This document shows, in pieces, positions 10,275 to 21,223 of a DNA stretch of 61,650 bases. The stretch is from positions 1,951,600 through 2,013,249 of the forward strand of contig NZ_LHCI01000106.1 of the NCBI RefSeq assembly GCF_001280255.1. Reading direction: 5' to 3'. The stretch is from Thermus aquaticus (GTDB lineage: Bacteria; Deinococcota; Deinococci; Deinococcales; Thermaceae). Position 1 is the stretch's first letter. Each line of letters opens with the position of its first letter. The translations under genes and the position numbers were made by a program. The notes under the pieces were generated by a model. It did not search any database, was not told where the DNA came from, and worked only from the letters and a program-made list of their open reading frames with translations.

Positions 10275-11057
10275 CTCCACCTCCCCCAGCTCGTGCCCCC
10301 GCCGGGTGGCCGCCTCCACCGCCTCGTAGAAGGCCGCCCGCAGGGCCCGAGCCTCGAGGGCGTGCAGGCCGTGGATGGTGGTGCCCCCGGGGCTCGCCAC
10401 CTCGTCCTTGAGCTGGCCCGGGTGGCGGCCCTTCAGAAGCTCCCCGGTGGCGGCCAGGGCCTCGGCCGCCAGGCGCAGGGCCAGGGCCCTGGGCATCCCC
10501 ATCTTGACCCCGGCGTCGGCCAGGGCCTCGGCCACCAGGGCCAGGTAGGCGGGCGCCGAGGCCGACATGGCGGTGAAGGGGTCAAAGAGATGCTCGGGGA
10601 TCTCGTACACGTCGCCCACGGTGGCGAAGAGGGCCCGGGCGAAGTCCAGGTCCCCGGCCTCCCTGGCCTCCGGCAAAGCGGTGAGGGCGGTGGAGCTTTC
10701 CCCGATCACCGCCGCCAGGTTGGGCATGGCCCGCACCACCCGCCTGTTGGAAAGCCTCCGGGCCAGAAGGGCCGTGGACACCCCCGCCATGATGGAGATG
10801 TACCCCACCTCCGGGCGGGCCACCTCCGGGGCCAGGTGGGGAAAGTCCCTGGGCTGGACGGCGATCAAAACCCGCTCCGCCTGGGAAAGCTCCTCCAGGG
10901 GCACGGGCCGGATGCCAAAGGCCTCCGCCAGCTCCCGGGTGCGCTCGGGGGTGCGGCCCACCACCCCCACCTCCTCGGGGCGCAGGAAGCCCCGGGCGAG
11001 GGCCCCCTTGAGGATGCTCCTGCCCATCTTCCCCAGGCCCAGGAAGACCAGCCTCAT
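10272..11057 (-). CDS. proC: Pyrroline-5-carboxylate reductase
   Basis: The 261-residue NAD(P)H-dependent enzyme makes the last step of proline synthesis. The dinucleotide site LVFLGLGKMGRSILKG is at residues 3-18. The C-terminal family signature runs GQLKDEVASPGGTTIHGLHA. AVQPRDF and VRAMPNLAAVIGES are also typical. The start overlaps the rsmB stop by 4 bases, so it is translated with the upstream methyltransferase. Its stop codon lies at the end of palindromic element A. Confidence 0.95.
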   Translation of the reverse strand: MRLVFLGLGKMGRSILKGALARGFLRPEEVGVVGRTPERTRELAEAFGIRPVPLEELSQAERVLIAVQPRDFPHLAPEVARPEVGYISIMAGVSTALLARRLSNRRVVRAMPNLAAVIGESSTALTALPEAREAGDLDFARALFATVGDVYEIPEHLFDPFTAMSASAPAYLALVAEALADAGVKMGMPRALALRLAAEALAATGELLKGRHPGQLKDEVASPGGTTIHGLHALEARALRAAFYEAVEAATRRGHELGEVE

Positions 11058-12250
11058 GCCTTAGAGTCTACCTTGCGGAGGCGCAGGTAATAAAACCCGT
11101 CCAGACCCTCCCGCGGGGCCACGTAGACCCCAAGGCCCGCCTTCAGGACCGGTAGCGGGCAGGAGAAGGCCTCGAGGCGGAACTCCGGGTGCCGCTCCAA
11201 AAAGGCCCGGGCCACCCCCTCCCCCTCCTCCTCGGTGAGGGAGCAGACGGCGTAGACCAGCACCCCGCCCTCCTCGGTGGCCCCGGCGGCGGTTTCCAAA
11301 AGCTCTAGCTGAAGGCGGGCCATGGCCTTGGGGTCCTCCGGCTTCAGGCGGTAGCGGAGCTCGGGGTGGGCGCGGAAGGTGCCGGTGCCGGTGCAGGGGG
11401 CATCCAGGAGGACCTTTTTGGCCTTCTCCTTCAAGGGTTCCCTCAGGTCCTGGGTGCGGTAGGTGACCTTAAGCCCAAGCCGCCTGGCCGTTTTCGCCCC
11501 CGCCTCCTGGCGCCTCGGGTTCAGGTCGTAGGAGACCACCTCCGCCCCCCTGGAGGCCAGATAAAAGGCCTTGAGCCCCGCTCCCCCGCAGAGGTCCAGG
11601 ACCCTTTCCCCGGGCTCTGGCTCCAGAAGCCTCGCGGCGAAGAGGGAGGCCGGGTTCTGGGGCTGGAGGCCCAGGCGGGAGAAGTCCTCCTTGGGGCCTT
11701 CCCAGATGTAGCTCCCCGGGATGGGGCCCGGCCTCAGGTCCACGGGGCGGTAAGCGGTGACGAAGAGGGGGGCGGGCTCGTTGAAGCCCTCGGCGAAGCC
11801 CACCTCCCCGAAAAAGCCCCGCCAGGCCTGGCAGAGCCAGTCAGGCAGGGAGAGGCGCACGCACTCCGGGGCCTCCCGGGGCTTAAGGCGGCGGAGCACG
11901 GCGTTCACCAGGCCAGAAAGGGCTGGGTGGCGGGCCTTCGCCTCCTCCACCCAAGGGCTCACCCGGGCGTGGTCCTCCTTGCCCAAAAGCCACTCCAAGG
12001 CCCCCAGGCGCAGGATCCAGAGCACCTCCTTGGGAAGCCTATCCGGAGCCCTCAGGTGGGGCTCCAGGAGGAAGTCCAGAAGCCTCAGGCGGCGCAGGAC
12101 CCCGTAGACCAGGTGGGTCACGTAGGCCTTGTCCCGCTCGGGGAGGTCCGAGCGGTCCAGGGCCCGGTCCAAAAGGAGCTGGGCCCGCCCTCCCCGCTCC
12201 ACCTCCAGGAGGACGGCGAGGGCCAGGCCCCGGGGGGTGGTGGGCCTCAA
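11054..12250 (-). CDS. rsmB: 16S rRNA cytosine-C5 methyltransferase, RsmB-like
   Basis: The 398-residue protein has an N-terminal NusB-type RNA-binding domain (about 1-130, RDKAYVTHLVYGVLRRLRLLD) and a C-terminal Rossmann methyltransferase. Seen motifs are VLDLCGGAGLKAFYLASRG for S-adenosylmethionine, LLDAPCTGTGTFR, and VYAVCSLTEEEG with the catalytic Cys. RsmB modifies C967 of 16S rRNA in E. coli. Thermus carries several such enzymes, so the exact target is inferred. The start is TTG, sharing TTGA with the spoVS stop. It sits in the run spoVS-rsmB-proC. Confidence 0.88.
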   Translation of the reverse strand: MRPTTPRGLALAVLLEVERGGRAQLLLDRALDRSDLPERDKAYVTHLVYGVLRRLRLLDFLLEPHLRAPDRLPKEVLWILRLGALEWLLGKEDHARVSPWVEEAKARHPALSGLVNAVLRRLKPREAPECVRLSLPDWLCQAWRGFFGEVGFAEGFNEPAPLFVTAYRPVDLRPGPIPGSYIWEGPKEDFSRLGLQPQNPASLFAARLLEPEPGERVLDLCGGAGLKAFYLASRGAEVVSYDLNPRRQEAGAKTARRLGLKVTYRTQDLREPLKEKAKKVLLDAPCTGTGTFRAHPELRYRLKPEDPKAMARLQLELLETAAGATEEGGVLVYAVCSLTEEEGEGVARAFLERHPEFRLEAFSCPLPVLKAGLGVYVAPREGLDGFYYLRLRKVDSKA

Positions 12251-12519
12251 GACTCCAGGGGATGGGCCTTGATGCTGAACTTAAGGGCGGTCCGCTCCTC
12301 GTTCTCCAGCTCCAGCTTGACGAAGGCGGGCTTGACCACCAGATCCAGGTTGTCGGGGGCGATGTAGCCCCGGGCGATGGCGATGGCCTTCACCGCCTGG
12401 TTCACCGCCTGGGGCCCGATGGCCTGGACCTCCACCTCGCCTTTGGTGCGCAAAAGCGCCGCGATGGCGCCAGCCACGGAGTTGGGGCGGGACTTGGAAG
12501 AGACGCGCAACGTTTCCAC
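12247..12519 (-). CDS. spoVS: SpoVS-family protein
   Basis: The 90-residue product (ETLRVSSKSRPNSVAGAIA, then VQAIGPQAVNQAVKAIAIAR) matches the small stage V sporulation S family, which has an Alba-like fold and may bind nucleic acid. Thermus does not sporulate, so the role must differ. I chose GTG 12519 because AGGAGGTCAAA precedes it directly; a longer upstream frame lacks such support. It overlaps rsmB by 4 bases. Confidence 0.9.
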   Translation of the reverse strand: METLRVSSKSRPNSVAGAIAALLRTKGEVEVQAIGPQAVNQAVKAIAIARGYIAPDNLDLVVKPAFVKLELENEERTALKFSIKAHPLES

Positions 12520-12610
12520 TTTGACCTCCTGAAAACCCTTGGGCCACCCCGCTTGGATCAGCCTTGGGCGGCTTGAGACCATGCTAGGACACCAAGCCCG
12601 CCCTTGGCAA

Positions 12611-13048
12611 CTAGGCGGCCATGACCCGCTCCTCCAGGCCCTTGAGGAGGCTTTCCACGTTCTCCTGCATGAGCTTCTGCACCAGCTTCTGCAAAAGCCC
12701 GCCAAAGATGGGGATGGTGAGCTCGTAGGTGAGGGTGAGGACCACCCGGGTCCCCTCCCCCTCGGGCAGGAAGACCCAGGTGCCCTCGTAGCGGTCAAAG
12801 TCCCCCTCGGGGGAGAAGAAGCGGTTTCTCAGATTCTCGTCGTCCCACTCCTCCTCCTCCAGCCAGCGCACCTTCTTGCCCATGGCCACCGCCACCCACT
12901 CGCTTTTGGTGCGGTGGCCCTCCCGGGATAGGACCTTGAGGCTTTCCACCTCCTTGAGGTAGGGCTTGAGGCCCTCCAGGTCCTTGGCCAGGGCGTAGAC
13001 CTTCTCCGGGGGAGCTTGGATGAAACGTTCGGCGCGTACCTCGGGCAT
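12611..13048 (-). CDS. SRPBCC (START-like) superfamily protein, RatA/cyclase type
   Basis: The 145-residue protein has the helix-grip pattern of the polyketide cyclase/dehydrase group: an opening strand AERFIQAPPEKVYALAKDLEGL, a middle sheet with GTWVFLPEGEGTRVVLTLTYE and a long C-terminal helix LVQKLMQENVESLLKGLEER. Relatives bind lipids or quinones (Coq10) or act on ribosomes (RatA). Nothing in the sequence decides between these. It lies between spoVS and recX on the same strand. Confidence 0.8.
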   Translation of the reverse strand: MPEVRAERFIQAPPEKVYALAKDLEGLKPYLKEVESLKVLSREGHRTKSEWVAVAMGKKVRWLEEEEWDDENLRNRFFSPEGDFDRYEGTWVFLPEGEGTRVVLTLTYELTIPIFGGLLQKLVQKLMQENVESLLKGLEERVMAA

Positions 13049-13057
13049 GGGCTCTTT

Positions 13058-13486
13058 TTACCCGCTTTCCTCCTCCTTGACAAGCCGGTAGGCCTCGAGG
13101 GCCACCCCCAAAGGAAAGCCCCGCCCCTTTAGGAAGCGGACCGCCTTGGCCTTGTCCCCCCGCCGGGGATAGCGGCGGAGGACCTTCAGGGCGGCCTGAA
13201 GGACGTCCTCCTCCTTGGGCAGAACCGCCTCCACGATCTCCTCCCCCACCCCCTGGGCCAGCAGGAGCCTCCTTAACTTCATGGGGCCATAGCGGGCGCG
13301 GGTGGCCACGTAGGTCTCGGCGAAGGCCCGGTCGTCCAGGTAGCCCATGGCCTTCAGGCGCTCCAGGGCCTCCTCTATCTCCTCTGGGGCGAAGCGGGCC
13401 AGGAGCTTTTCCTTGAGGCGGGCCTCGCTCATGGCCCTCCGGGCAAGGAGGCGGAGGGCGTGGGCCAGGGCCGCGGCGCGTTCCAT
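13058..13486 (-). CDS. recX: RecX regulatory protein
   Basis: The 142-residue protein consists of three-helix repeats typical of RecX (LARRAMSEARLKEKLLARF, EEALERLKAMGYLDDRAFAE, RYGPMKLRRLLLAQGV). RecX binds in the groove of RecA filaments and limits their activity. recA is not in the window. The gene is divergent from the phosphoesterase gene at 13510, with only 23 bases between the start codons, so the two promoters must overlap. Confidence 0.9.
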   Translation of the reverse strand: MERAAALAHALRLLARRAMSEARLKEKLLARFAPEEIEEALERLKAMGYLDDRAFAETYVATRARYGPMKLRRLLLAQGVGEEIVEAVLPKEEDVLQAALKVLRRYPRRGDKAKAVRFLKGRGFPLGVALEAYRLVKEEESG

Positions 13487-13496
13487 GCCTTTAGGG

Positions 13497-13502
13497 TACG
13501 CT
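13497..13502 (+). promoter_or_regulatory. -10 box of a leaderless promoter
   Basis: TACGCT is followed by 7 bases and then the ATG at 13510. This is the same geometry as at several other genes in this window. No clear -35 is seen. Confidence 0.4.
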
Positions 13503-13509
13503 AAGGCCC

Positions 13510-14193
13510 ATGCGGGTCTTCGCCATCGCCGACCCCCACCTCTCCCGCGTCCACCCCAAGCCCATGACCATCTTCGGGCCCGCCTGGCAGGGCCACCCGG
13601 AGGCCTTCTTCCGGGGCTGGCGGGAGGTGGTGGGCCCGGAGGACCTGGTCATCGTGGCCGGGGACATCTCCTGGGCCATGCGCCTCGCCGAGGCCATCCC
13701 CGACCTTCTGGACCTGGCGTCTCTGCCCGGCAGAAAGGTCCTCCTAAAGGGCAACCACGACTACTGGTGGCCCTCCATCAGCCGCCTGCGGGCGGTCCTG
13801 CCCGAGGGCATGTACGCCCTGCAGAACGACGCCCTGGTCCTGGACGGGGTGGCGGTGGCGGGCACCCGGGGCTGGGAGTACCCTCCCAAGACCCCCGAGG
13901 ACGAAAAGATCTTCGCCCGGGAGGTGGAGCGCCTGGGCCTTTCCCTGAAGGCCCTAAAGGGCCAGCCCTACCGCCACCTGGTCCTGGCCTTCCACTTCCC
14001 CCCCTTTGGGCCGGGCGGGGAGGCCACCCCCCTCCTGGAGATGGCGGCGGAAGCGGGGCCCAGCGCCATCGTCTACGGCCACCTCCACGGGGCCGACCCC
14101 GAGCGCCTTCCCCAGGCCTACCGGGGCATTCCCCTCCACCTGGTGGCCGCCGACGCCTTAGGCTTCCGGCCCAAGCCCATCCTGGAGGTCTAG
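13510..14193 (+). CDS. Calcineurin-like metallophosphoesterase
   Basis: The 227-residue protein carries all blocks of the family in order: DPHLS near residue 8, VVAGDISWAM near 55, LKGNHDYWW near 80 and VYGHLHG near 185. These bind two metal ions. The substrate is unknown; relatives act on cyclic nucleotides, phosphoproteins or lipid precursors. The CPBP protease gene follows after 4 bases, so they probably share a transcript. Confidence 0.88.
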   Translation: MRVFAIADPHLSRVHPKPMTIFGPAWQGHPEAFFRGWREVVGPEDLVIVAGDISWAMRLAEAIPDLLDLASLPGRKVLLKGNHDYWWPSISRLRAVLPEGMYALQNDALVLDGVAVAGTRGWEYPPKTPEDEKIFAREVERLGLSLKALKGQPYRHLVLAFHFPPFGPGGEATPLLEMAAEAGPSAIVYGHLHGADPERLPQAYRGIPLHLVAADALGFRPKPILEV

Positions 14194-14197
14194 GCCC

Positions 14198-14746
14198 GTG
14201 CGAGGACCCTGGGCCTTTCTCCTTTTCCTCCAGGGAGGGCTTCTCCTCATGGGCGCCTCGGGCATGCTCCTTCTGGGCCTACCCCTAAAGGGGCGAAACC
14301 CCTGGGTGGAGGTGCCGGCGGGGCTCCTCCTCCTTGGGCTCCTTCAGGGCCTCGAGGGCCTCTTCGCCCGCCTCTTTCCCGCCTCCTTCCGAGAAGCGGA
14401 AAGGCTCCACCGGGAACTGGGGCGAAGCCTGAAGGCGGCGGGGCTTGGGCCGCCCGCCCTCCTCCTCCTGGCCCTCCTTTCCGGGGTGGCGGAGGAGGTC
14501 TCTTTCCGGGGCCTTCTGCAAACCCTCCTCTACGCGAAGTTCGGGGCCTGGGGCCTCCTCCTCCAGGCCCTCCTCTTCGCCCTCCTCCACCCCGCCCCCC
14601 GGAAGGCCTTCGCCTACACCCTCTACACCGGGGTGGCGGGCCTCCTCCTGGGCCTCGCCTACCTCCTCACGGGAAGCCTCATCCCGGGCATCCTGGCCCA
14701 CGTCCTCCACAACGCCCGGGGGTTTTACGAGGCCTGGCGGGGATGA
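14198..14746 (+). CDS. CPBP-family intramembrane metalloprotease
   Basis: The 182-residue membrane protein has the Abi/CAAX protease motifs: EEVSFRGLL (glutamate pair and Arg) around residues 97-105, an FALLH segment near 127, and LAHVLHN near the end. Relatives include Rce1, bacteriocin self-immunity proteins and regulators. The GTG start sits 4 bases after the phosphoesterase stop. The substrate is unknown. Confidence 0.85.
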   Translation: MRGPWAFLLFLQGGLLLMGASGMLLLGLPLKGRNPWVEVPAGLLLLGLLQGLEGLFARLFPASFREAERLHRELGRSLKAAGLGPPALLLLALLSGVAEEVSFRGLLQTLLYAKFGAWGLLLQALLFALLHPAPRKAFAYTLYTGVAGLLLGLAYLLTGSLIPGILAHVLHNARGFYEAWRG

Positions 14747-14822
14747 AAGGGAAGCCGGGCCACACTTTCCCCGAGGCCTATGGTAGAATGGGGCCCAACG
14801 GGGTATACCAAAAGCCTATGAG

Positions 14823-16831
<2,009 letters not shown>

Positions 16832-16835
<4 letters not shown>

Positions 16836-17875
16836 GGCCCATTGAGCGGGACCTCCTGCGCTTCAAGGAGATCGTCTGGGGGGAGGTGAAGAAGAGGGCC
16901 CGGGAGTTCCTCACCCGGGAGGAGCTCTTCGGCCAGGTGGAAGGGGGGGTGGTCTCCATCCCCCTCCCCCAGCTGGAGGTGCCCAAGATCGTCTACGGCG
17001 AGCCCCTGGGGGAAGGCCCCCTGGGGGCGGGGCCGGGGGCGGAGGGCCTGGGCCCTGGGGGGCACATCCCTGTGGCGGAGCTGGAGCTGGAGGAGTTTTT
17101 GGACCTCATGGGGGAAGCCCTGCGGCTTCCCCGCCTCAGGCCCAAGGGGGAAGGGGAGGTGACGGAGGAGGCCTTCCGCCACACCACCATCGCCCGTAAG
17201 GGCCCAAGAGGCCTCCGCCACGTGCGCCGCACCCTCAAGGAGAGCCTCAAGCGGAGCCTCCTCTCCGGAGAGTACCGGGAGGAGGAGCCGAGGCTCGTCC
17301 CTGAGCGGGAGGACCTCCGCTACAAGGCACCAAAGGCCAAGCCCCGGCCCCACGCCCAGGCAGTGGTCCTCTTCGCCCTGGACGTCTCGGGGAGCATGCG
17401 GGAGGAGGAGCTTAGGCTGGTCAAGACCCTCTCCTTCTGGATCACCCTCTGGATCCGCCGCCACTTCCCCCGGCTGGAGAGGCGCTACCTCCTCCACGAC
17501 GCCGAGGCCTGGGAGGTCTCCGAGGAGGAGTTTTTCCGGGCCCGGGAGGGCGGGGGCACCCGGCTTTCCAGCGCCCTCCTCCTGGCGGAGGAGATCCTTA
17601 AGGCTTACCCCGAGGCCTTCTACAACCGCTACCTCTACCACTTCTCCGACGGGGAGAACTGGCAGGGGGACACCCCTTTGGCCCTCGAGGTCCTGGGCCG
17701 CCTCCTACCAGGCCTGGCCCTGTACGGTTACGCCCAGGTCCAGGGGCCCTACGGCCAAGGGCGCTTCCTCTCGGAACTGGAGGAAGCCCTGGGGGAGCGG
17801 GAGGAACTTAGGGCGGTGGAGGTGCGGGGCCGGGAGGACCTGCCCCCGGCCCTGAGGCGGCTTCTGGGAGGGTGA
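16832..17875 (+). CDS. yeaH: YeaH-like DUF444 protein with a VWA-type domain
   Basis: The 347-residue product contains the metal-site motif [14 protein letters not shown] at about residue 186. The N-terminal domain is Lys/Arg/Glu rich, and a Gly-Pro-rich segment covers residues 55-75. DUF444 proteins accompany PrkA kinases and SpoVR proteins and respond to stress in enterobacteria. The molecular function is not settled. The ATG overlaps prkA by 4 bases and the stop is one base from spoVR. Confidence 0.9.
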
Positions 17876-17876
17876 G

Positions 17877-19250
17877 GTGCGGAAGGAACTCCGGTACTGG
17901 GCCGAGCGGCTTGGGGAGAGGGCCAGGGAGGAAGGGCTTACCTTCCCCCCGGTGCTCTTTGAGGAGGTGGGGCCCGAGGAGATGGCCATGCTGGCGGCCT
18001 ACGGGGGCTTTCCCCGCCGCTACCCCCACTGGCGCTTTGGCAGCGAGTACCTGCGCCAGCGGGAGGTCTACCGCTACGGCCTCGGGCGCATCTACGAGCT
18101 GGTGGTGAACACCGTTCCCGTGCACGCCTACCTCCTCAAGGGGAACACCCTCCTCGCCCAGAAGCTGGTCATGGCCCACGTCTACGCCCACGCCGACTTC
18201 TTCGCCAACAACCTGGCCTTCCAGGCAACCCCCAAGGACATGCTGGACGAGATGGCCCACCACGCCGCCTACGTGGAAAGGGCCATGGAAAGGCACGGGG
18301 CGAGGAGCGTGGAGGAGTTTTTGGACATGGCCCTCTCCCTGGAGAACCTGATAGACCCCCACGCCCCCTACATCCGGAGGCCCGAGGGCGAGGAGGAGGA
18401 GAGGCCCCAGGGGCGCCTGCGGGTCCGGGCCTACCTGGACCCCTACGTGAACCCCCCGGCCGAGCCCCCCAAGGAGGCGGAGGAAGGGGCAAGCCCCAGG
18501 CCCCTCCCCCCCAGGCCCACCCGGGACATCCTGGGCTTCCTGGCCCGGCACGCCCCCCTGGCCCCCTGGCAGAAGGGCATCCTGGAGATCATCCGGGAGG
18601 AGAGCCTCTACTACGCCCCGCAGGCGGCCACCAAGATCCTCAACGAGGGCTGGGCCACCTACTGGCACACGAGGCTCCTCCTCCCCCTCCTCACCCCCGA
18701 TGAGGCCCTGGAGTTCGCCGAGCTCCAGTCGGGCCTCCTGGCCGCCCACGGCTTCAACCCCTACCGCCTGGGCTACTTCCTCCTCCAGGAGGTGGAGGAA
18801 AGGTGGGACAAGGGGCGGTTCGGCCCCGAGTACGAGGCCCTGCCCCTAGGGGAAAAGCTCCGCTACGAGAGGCCCACCGGGGAGGGTAAGCGGAAGCTTT
18901 TCCAGGTGCGGACCGTCCACACCGACATCTCCTTCCTGGAGGAGTTCCTCACCCCCGAGTTCGCCCTGGGCCGGCGCCTCCTCGCCCTCGAGGACCTCCC
19001 CCGCTTCCCGGAGGCCAAGAGGGCCCTCCTCTTCCGCCTCACCAATATGGGCTACCCCATCGTGGAGCTGGTGGACGCCAACTACGGCAACCGAGGGGAG
19101 CTTTATCTGGAGCATCTCTATGAGGGTGTGGAGCTGGACCTGAGGCGCACCAAGGCGGTGCTGGAAAACCTCCACCGCCTCTGGAGCCGCCCCGTGCACC
19201 TGAAGACCGTGGTGGGGGGCAAGGAGACCCTTCTCTCCGCCGGGGCCTAG
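17877..19250 (+). CDS. spoVR: SpoVR-family protein
   Basis: The 457-residue protein shows SpoVR signatures: WRFGSEYLRQREVYRYGLGR, LVMAHVYAHADFFANN, and ILNEGWATYWHTR with conserved His and Glu that suggest a metal site. B. subtilis SpoVR affects the spore cortex; E. coli YcgB belongs to the same group. Thermus forms no spores, so the operon prkA-yeaH-spoVR is likely a general starvation system here. The GTG at 17877 is one base after the yeaH stop. The 3' end overlaps the converging TlpA gene by 4 bases. Confidence 0.92.
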   Translation: MRKELRYWAERLGERAREEGLTFPPVLFEEVGPEEMAMLAAYGGFPRRYPHWRFGSEYLRQREVYRYGLGRIYELVVNTVPVHAYLLKGNTLLAQKLVMAHVYAHADFFANNLAFQATPKDMLDEMAHHAAYVERAMERHGARSVEEFLDMALSLENLIDPHAPYIRRPEGEEEERPQGRLRVRAYLDPYVNPPAEPPKEAEEGASPRPLPPRPTRDILGFLARHAPLAPWQKGILEIIREESLYYAPQAATKILNEGWATYWHTRLLLPLLTPDEALEFAELQSGLLAAHGFNPYRLGYFLLQEVEERWDKGRFGPEYEALPLGEKLRYERPTGEGKRKLFQVRTVHTDISFLEEFLTPEFALGRRLLALEDLPRFPEAKRALLFRLTNMGYPIVELVDANYGNRGELYLEHLYEGVELDLRRTKAVLENLHRLWSRPVHLKTVVGGKETLLSAGA

Positions 19251-20038
19251 CGCAAGACCCGGAGGTACCCGAGGAGCAGGGCTTCGGAAAGCTCCCCCAG
19301 GTGCCGGCTTACCAGCCGGCCCTCGCGGTCAAAGAAGAAGGTGGTGGGAAGCCCCTGGATCCCCAGGGCCTGGGAGAGACGGGTCTCGGGGTCCAGGAGG
19401 ACCCACTCCGCCGTCAGGCCCTGCTCCTCCAGAAAGCGCCGCACCACCTCCGGCCCCTCCCCCTGGCTCACGAAAACGAAGTAGACGTCGGGGTTTTCCT
19501 GGCTCACGCGCACCATCATGGGAAGCTCCCACCGGCAGGGGGGGCACCAGGTGGCCCAGGCGTTGAGGACCACGGGCTTACCCAGGAACCGATCCAGGGA
19601 AATCTCTGTACCCCCCAGGGTGTAAAGGCTCACAGGAGGGAGCCTCTGCTCTTTGTCCCCCTGTCCCCGGGTCAGGAAGAGGCCCGCTACCAACAGGGCC
19701 ACCACCCCGGCCAGGGCCGCGTACCGCCAAAGGTGCTTGGGCAAGGTCATGAGCGTGTACCCTCCTCCCGCCAGGATACCCCAGAGGGGATCAAAGCCCC
19801 CCTGCCAGACGTAAAGGGCGCTGAGGGGATCCCGGGCGTAGACCGATGCGTTTTCCAGCACGAAGCCGACTCTGGCCCCCAAAAGCCCCACCAGGATGGC
19901 GTTGTAGACCCATGGAGAGAGCCTCCTGTCCACCCGCCGGGCCAGAACCTCGGCCACGGCCACCATGGCCAAGAGGGCCAGGGCCACCTGGACCCTGGCC
20001 CAAGGCAGGGCGAGGGGCCCCACCTGAAGCGCGTCCAT
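19247..20038 (-). CDS. Fusion of an Lgt-like membrane domain to a TlpA-type thioredoxin
   Basis: The 263-residue product has about four membrane helices in residues 1-130. This part contains VGLLGARVGFVLEN and WQGGFDPLWGILAGG, which resemble part of prolipoprotein diacylglyceryl transferase, but it is shorter than that enzyme and lacks its full catalytic region. A TlpA/ResA-type domain follows, with WATWCPPCRWEL (CPPC) and a cis-Pro segment QGLPTTFFFDREG. It should reduce disulfides outside the membrane, fed by the membrane part. I chose ATG 20038, which overlaps the upstream rhodanese gene by 4 bases. Confidence 0.8.
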   Translation of the reverse strand: MDALQVGPLALPWARVQVALALLAMVAVAEVLARRVDRRLSPWVYNAILVGLLGARVGFVLENASVYARDPLSALYVWQGGFDPLWGILAGGGYTLMTLPKHLWRYAALAGVVALLVAGLFLTRGQGDKEQRLPPVSLYTLGGTEISLDRFLGKPVVLNAWATWCPPCRWELPMMVRVSQENPDVYFVFVSQGEGPEVVRRFLEEQGLTAEWVLLDPETRLSQALGIQGLPTTFFFDREGRLVSRHLGELSEALLLGYLRVLR

Positions 20039-20412
20039 CACCGGACCAGGGGAAATCCCGCCCGCTCTATGGCCAGCACGCCGCCCTCCACGTGGTAGAG
20101 GTTGGTGTACCCTCTCTTCTTCAGGTACTCCGCCGCCTGGCGGCTGCGGTTGCCGCTGCGGCAGTAGAGGTAGACAGGCTTGTCCTTGGGCAGGGTGTCC
20201 GCCCAGCGGGCCACCTCCTCCACGGGGAGGTTCACCGCCCCCGGCACACGGCCCGCCCGGCACTCCTCGGGGGTGCGCACGTCCACGATCAGGGCACCAG
20301 ACTCCAAGGCCCGGTAAAGCTCCTCCGGGCCCACGTTCTGGTAGCTCCCCTTGGGGCCGCAGGCGGCAAGGAGCGCCAGGGCCAAGAAGGCGAGGAAAGC
20401 CCGGCGGTTCAT
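20038..20412 (-). CDS. Rhodanese-domain lipoprotein
   Basis: The 124-residue protein starts with a lipoprotein signal (FLALALLAAC, lipobox Cys at about residue 18). It then forms a single rhodanese domain with active loop YCRSGNRSRQAAE. It should sit on the outer face of the membrane and move sulfane sulfur. It lies between a disulfide oxidoreductase and a TlpA-type protein and overlaps the latter by 4 bases. This suggests the three handle periplasmic persulfides and thiols together. Confidence 0.85.
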   Translation of the reverse strand: MNRRAFLAFLALALLAACGPKGSYQNVGPEELYRALESGALIVDVRTPEECRAGRVPGAVNLPVEEVARWADTLPKDKPVYLYCRSGNRSRQAAEYLKKRGYTNLYHVEGGVLAIERAGFPLVR

Positions 20413-20413
20413 C

Positions 20414-21103
20414 CTAGGCCTTGACCCCCACGGCCTTCTTGATGGCCTGGAGGAACTGGGAGAGGGGCTGGGCCCCCAGGACCCGCTCCTTGCCGTGGTT
20501 GATGATGGTGTCCGGCACCCCGTGGATGTGGTAGCGGCCCGCGAGCTCGGGGAACTCGTTGGCCTCAATCATCTCGCCCCAGACCTTGGGGGAGGCGTAG
20601 GCCAGGCGGTGGGCGGTGCGGACGGCCTGGGGGCAGTAGGGGCAGGTGGGGGTGACGAAAACCTGGAGGACCACCTCCTCGGGCAGGTTCTGAAGCTCCT
20701 GCACCACGTTCTCGGGCAGGCCGTGGCCGTCCCGGCCCAACATCTCCAGGTCCTCCAGGAGGCTTGCGAACTCGTACCCGGCGGGGATGCCCCGGTAGCG
20801 GATGTTGAGGGCCTCGGACCCCTTCTCCCGCAGGATGAGGGGGGGGGCGGCCTCCACCTTGTAGGCCTTGGCCATCTCCCGCCCCTCGGGGGTGGCCAGG
20901 TCGTAGACCACCAGGTGGAGCTTGTCGGAGAGGGCCTTGAGCTCCTCCAGAAGCTGCTTGGTCTCCTTGCAGTACATGCAGGGCTCCTTACCCGGGGCGA
21001 TGAGGGTGGAGGAGTCGGTGAAGAGCACCATTTCCACGTCCCGGGTAAGGCCGGAAAGCCGCTCGCGCACGATCTCCTGTTCTTTAGGTCCCAGTAGCGC
21101 CAT
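20414..21103 (-). CDS. Protein disulfide oxidoreductase (two thioredoxin folds)
   Basis: The 229-residue protein has two glutaredoxin/thioredoxin units. The first has CMYC at residues 42-45, the second CPYC at 154-157. GVPDTIINH gives the cis-Pro in the second unit. Such PDO proteins are typical of hyperthermophiles and thermophiles and work on intracellular disulfides with thioredoxin reductase. The gene heads the reverse half of the divergent sulfur module. A CsoR/CstR-like dyad lies 13 bases upstream of the start codon. Confidence 0.88.
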   Translation of the reverse strand: MALLGPKEQEIVRERLSGLTRDVEMVLFTDSSTLIAPGKEPCMYCKETKQLLEELKALSDKLHLVVYDLATPEGREMAKAYKVEAAPPLILREKGSEALNIRYRGIPAGYEFASLLEDLEMLGRDGHGLPENVVQELQNLPEEVVLQVFVTPTCPYCPQAVRTAHRLAYASPKVWGEMIEANEFPELAGRYHIHGVPDTIINHGKERVLGAQPLSQFLQAIKKAVGVKA

Positions 21104-21116
21104 GTTTCCTCCCGGA

Positions 21117-21132
21117 TACCCCCGTAGGGGTA
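21117..21132 (-). promoter_or_regulatory. CsoR/CstR-like operator, site 1
   Basis: The dyad TACCCC-CGTA-GGGGTA lies just upstream of the disulfide oxidoreductase gene, downstream of a likely -10 TATAGT (reverse, 21145-21150). G-tract inverted repeats of this kind are bound by CsoR-family repressors, including the persulfide sensor CstR. A related dyad lies at 21235. Confidence 0.55.
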
Positions 21133-21223
21133 GGTCCTTCCCCCACTATACCAGACCGGAAGAAAAGTGCGTAGAGCCAAGGGGGCACCGGGCGCGTTTG
21201 CCCCCTGGGGGTGGCCTCCGCCC

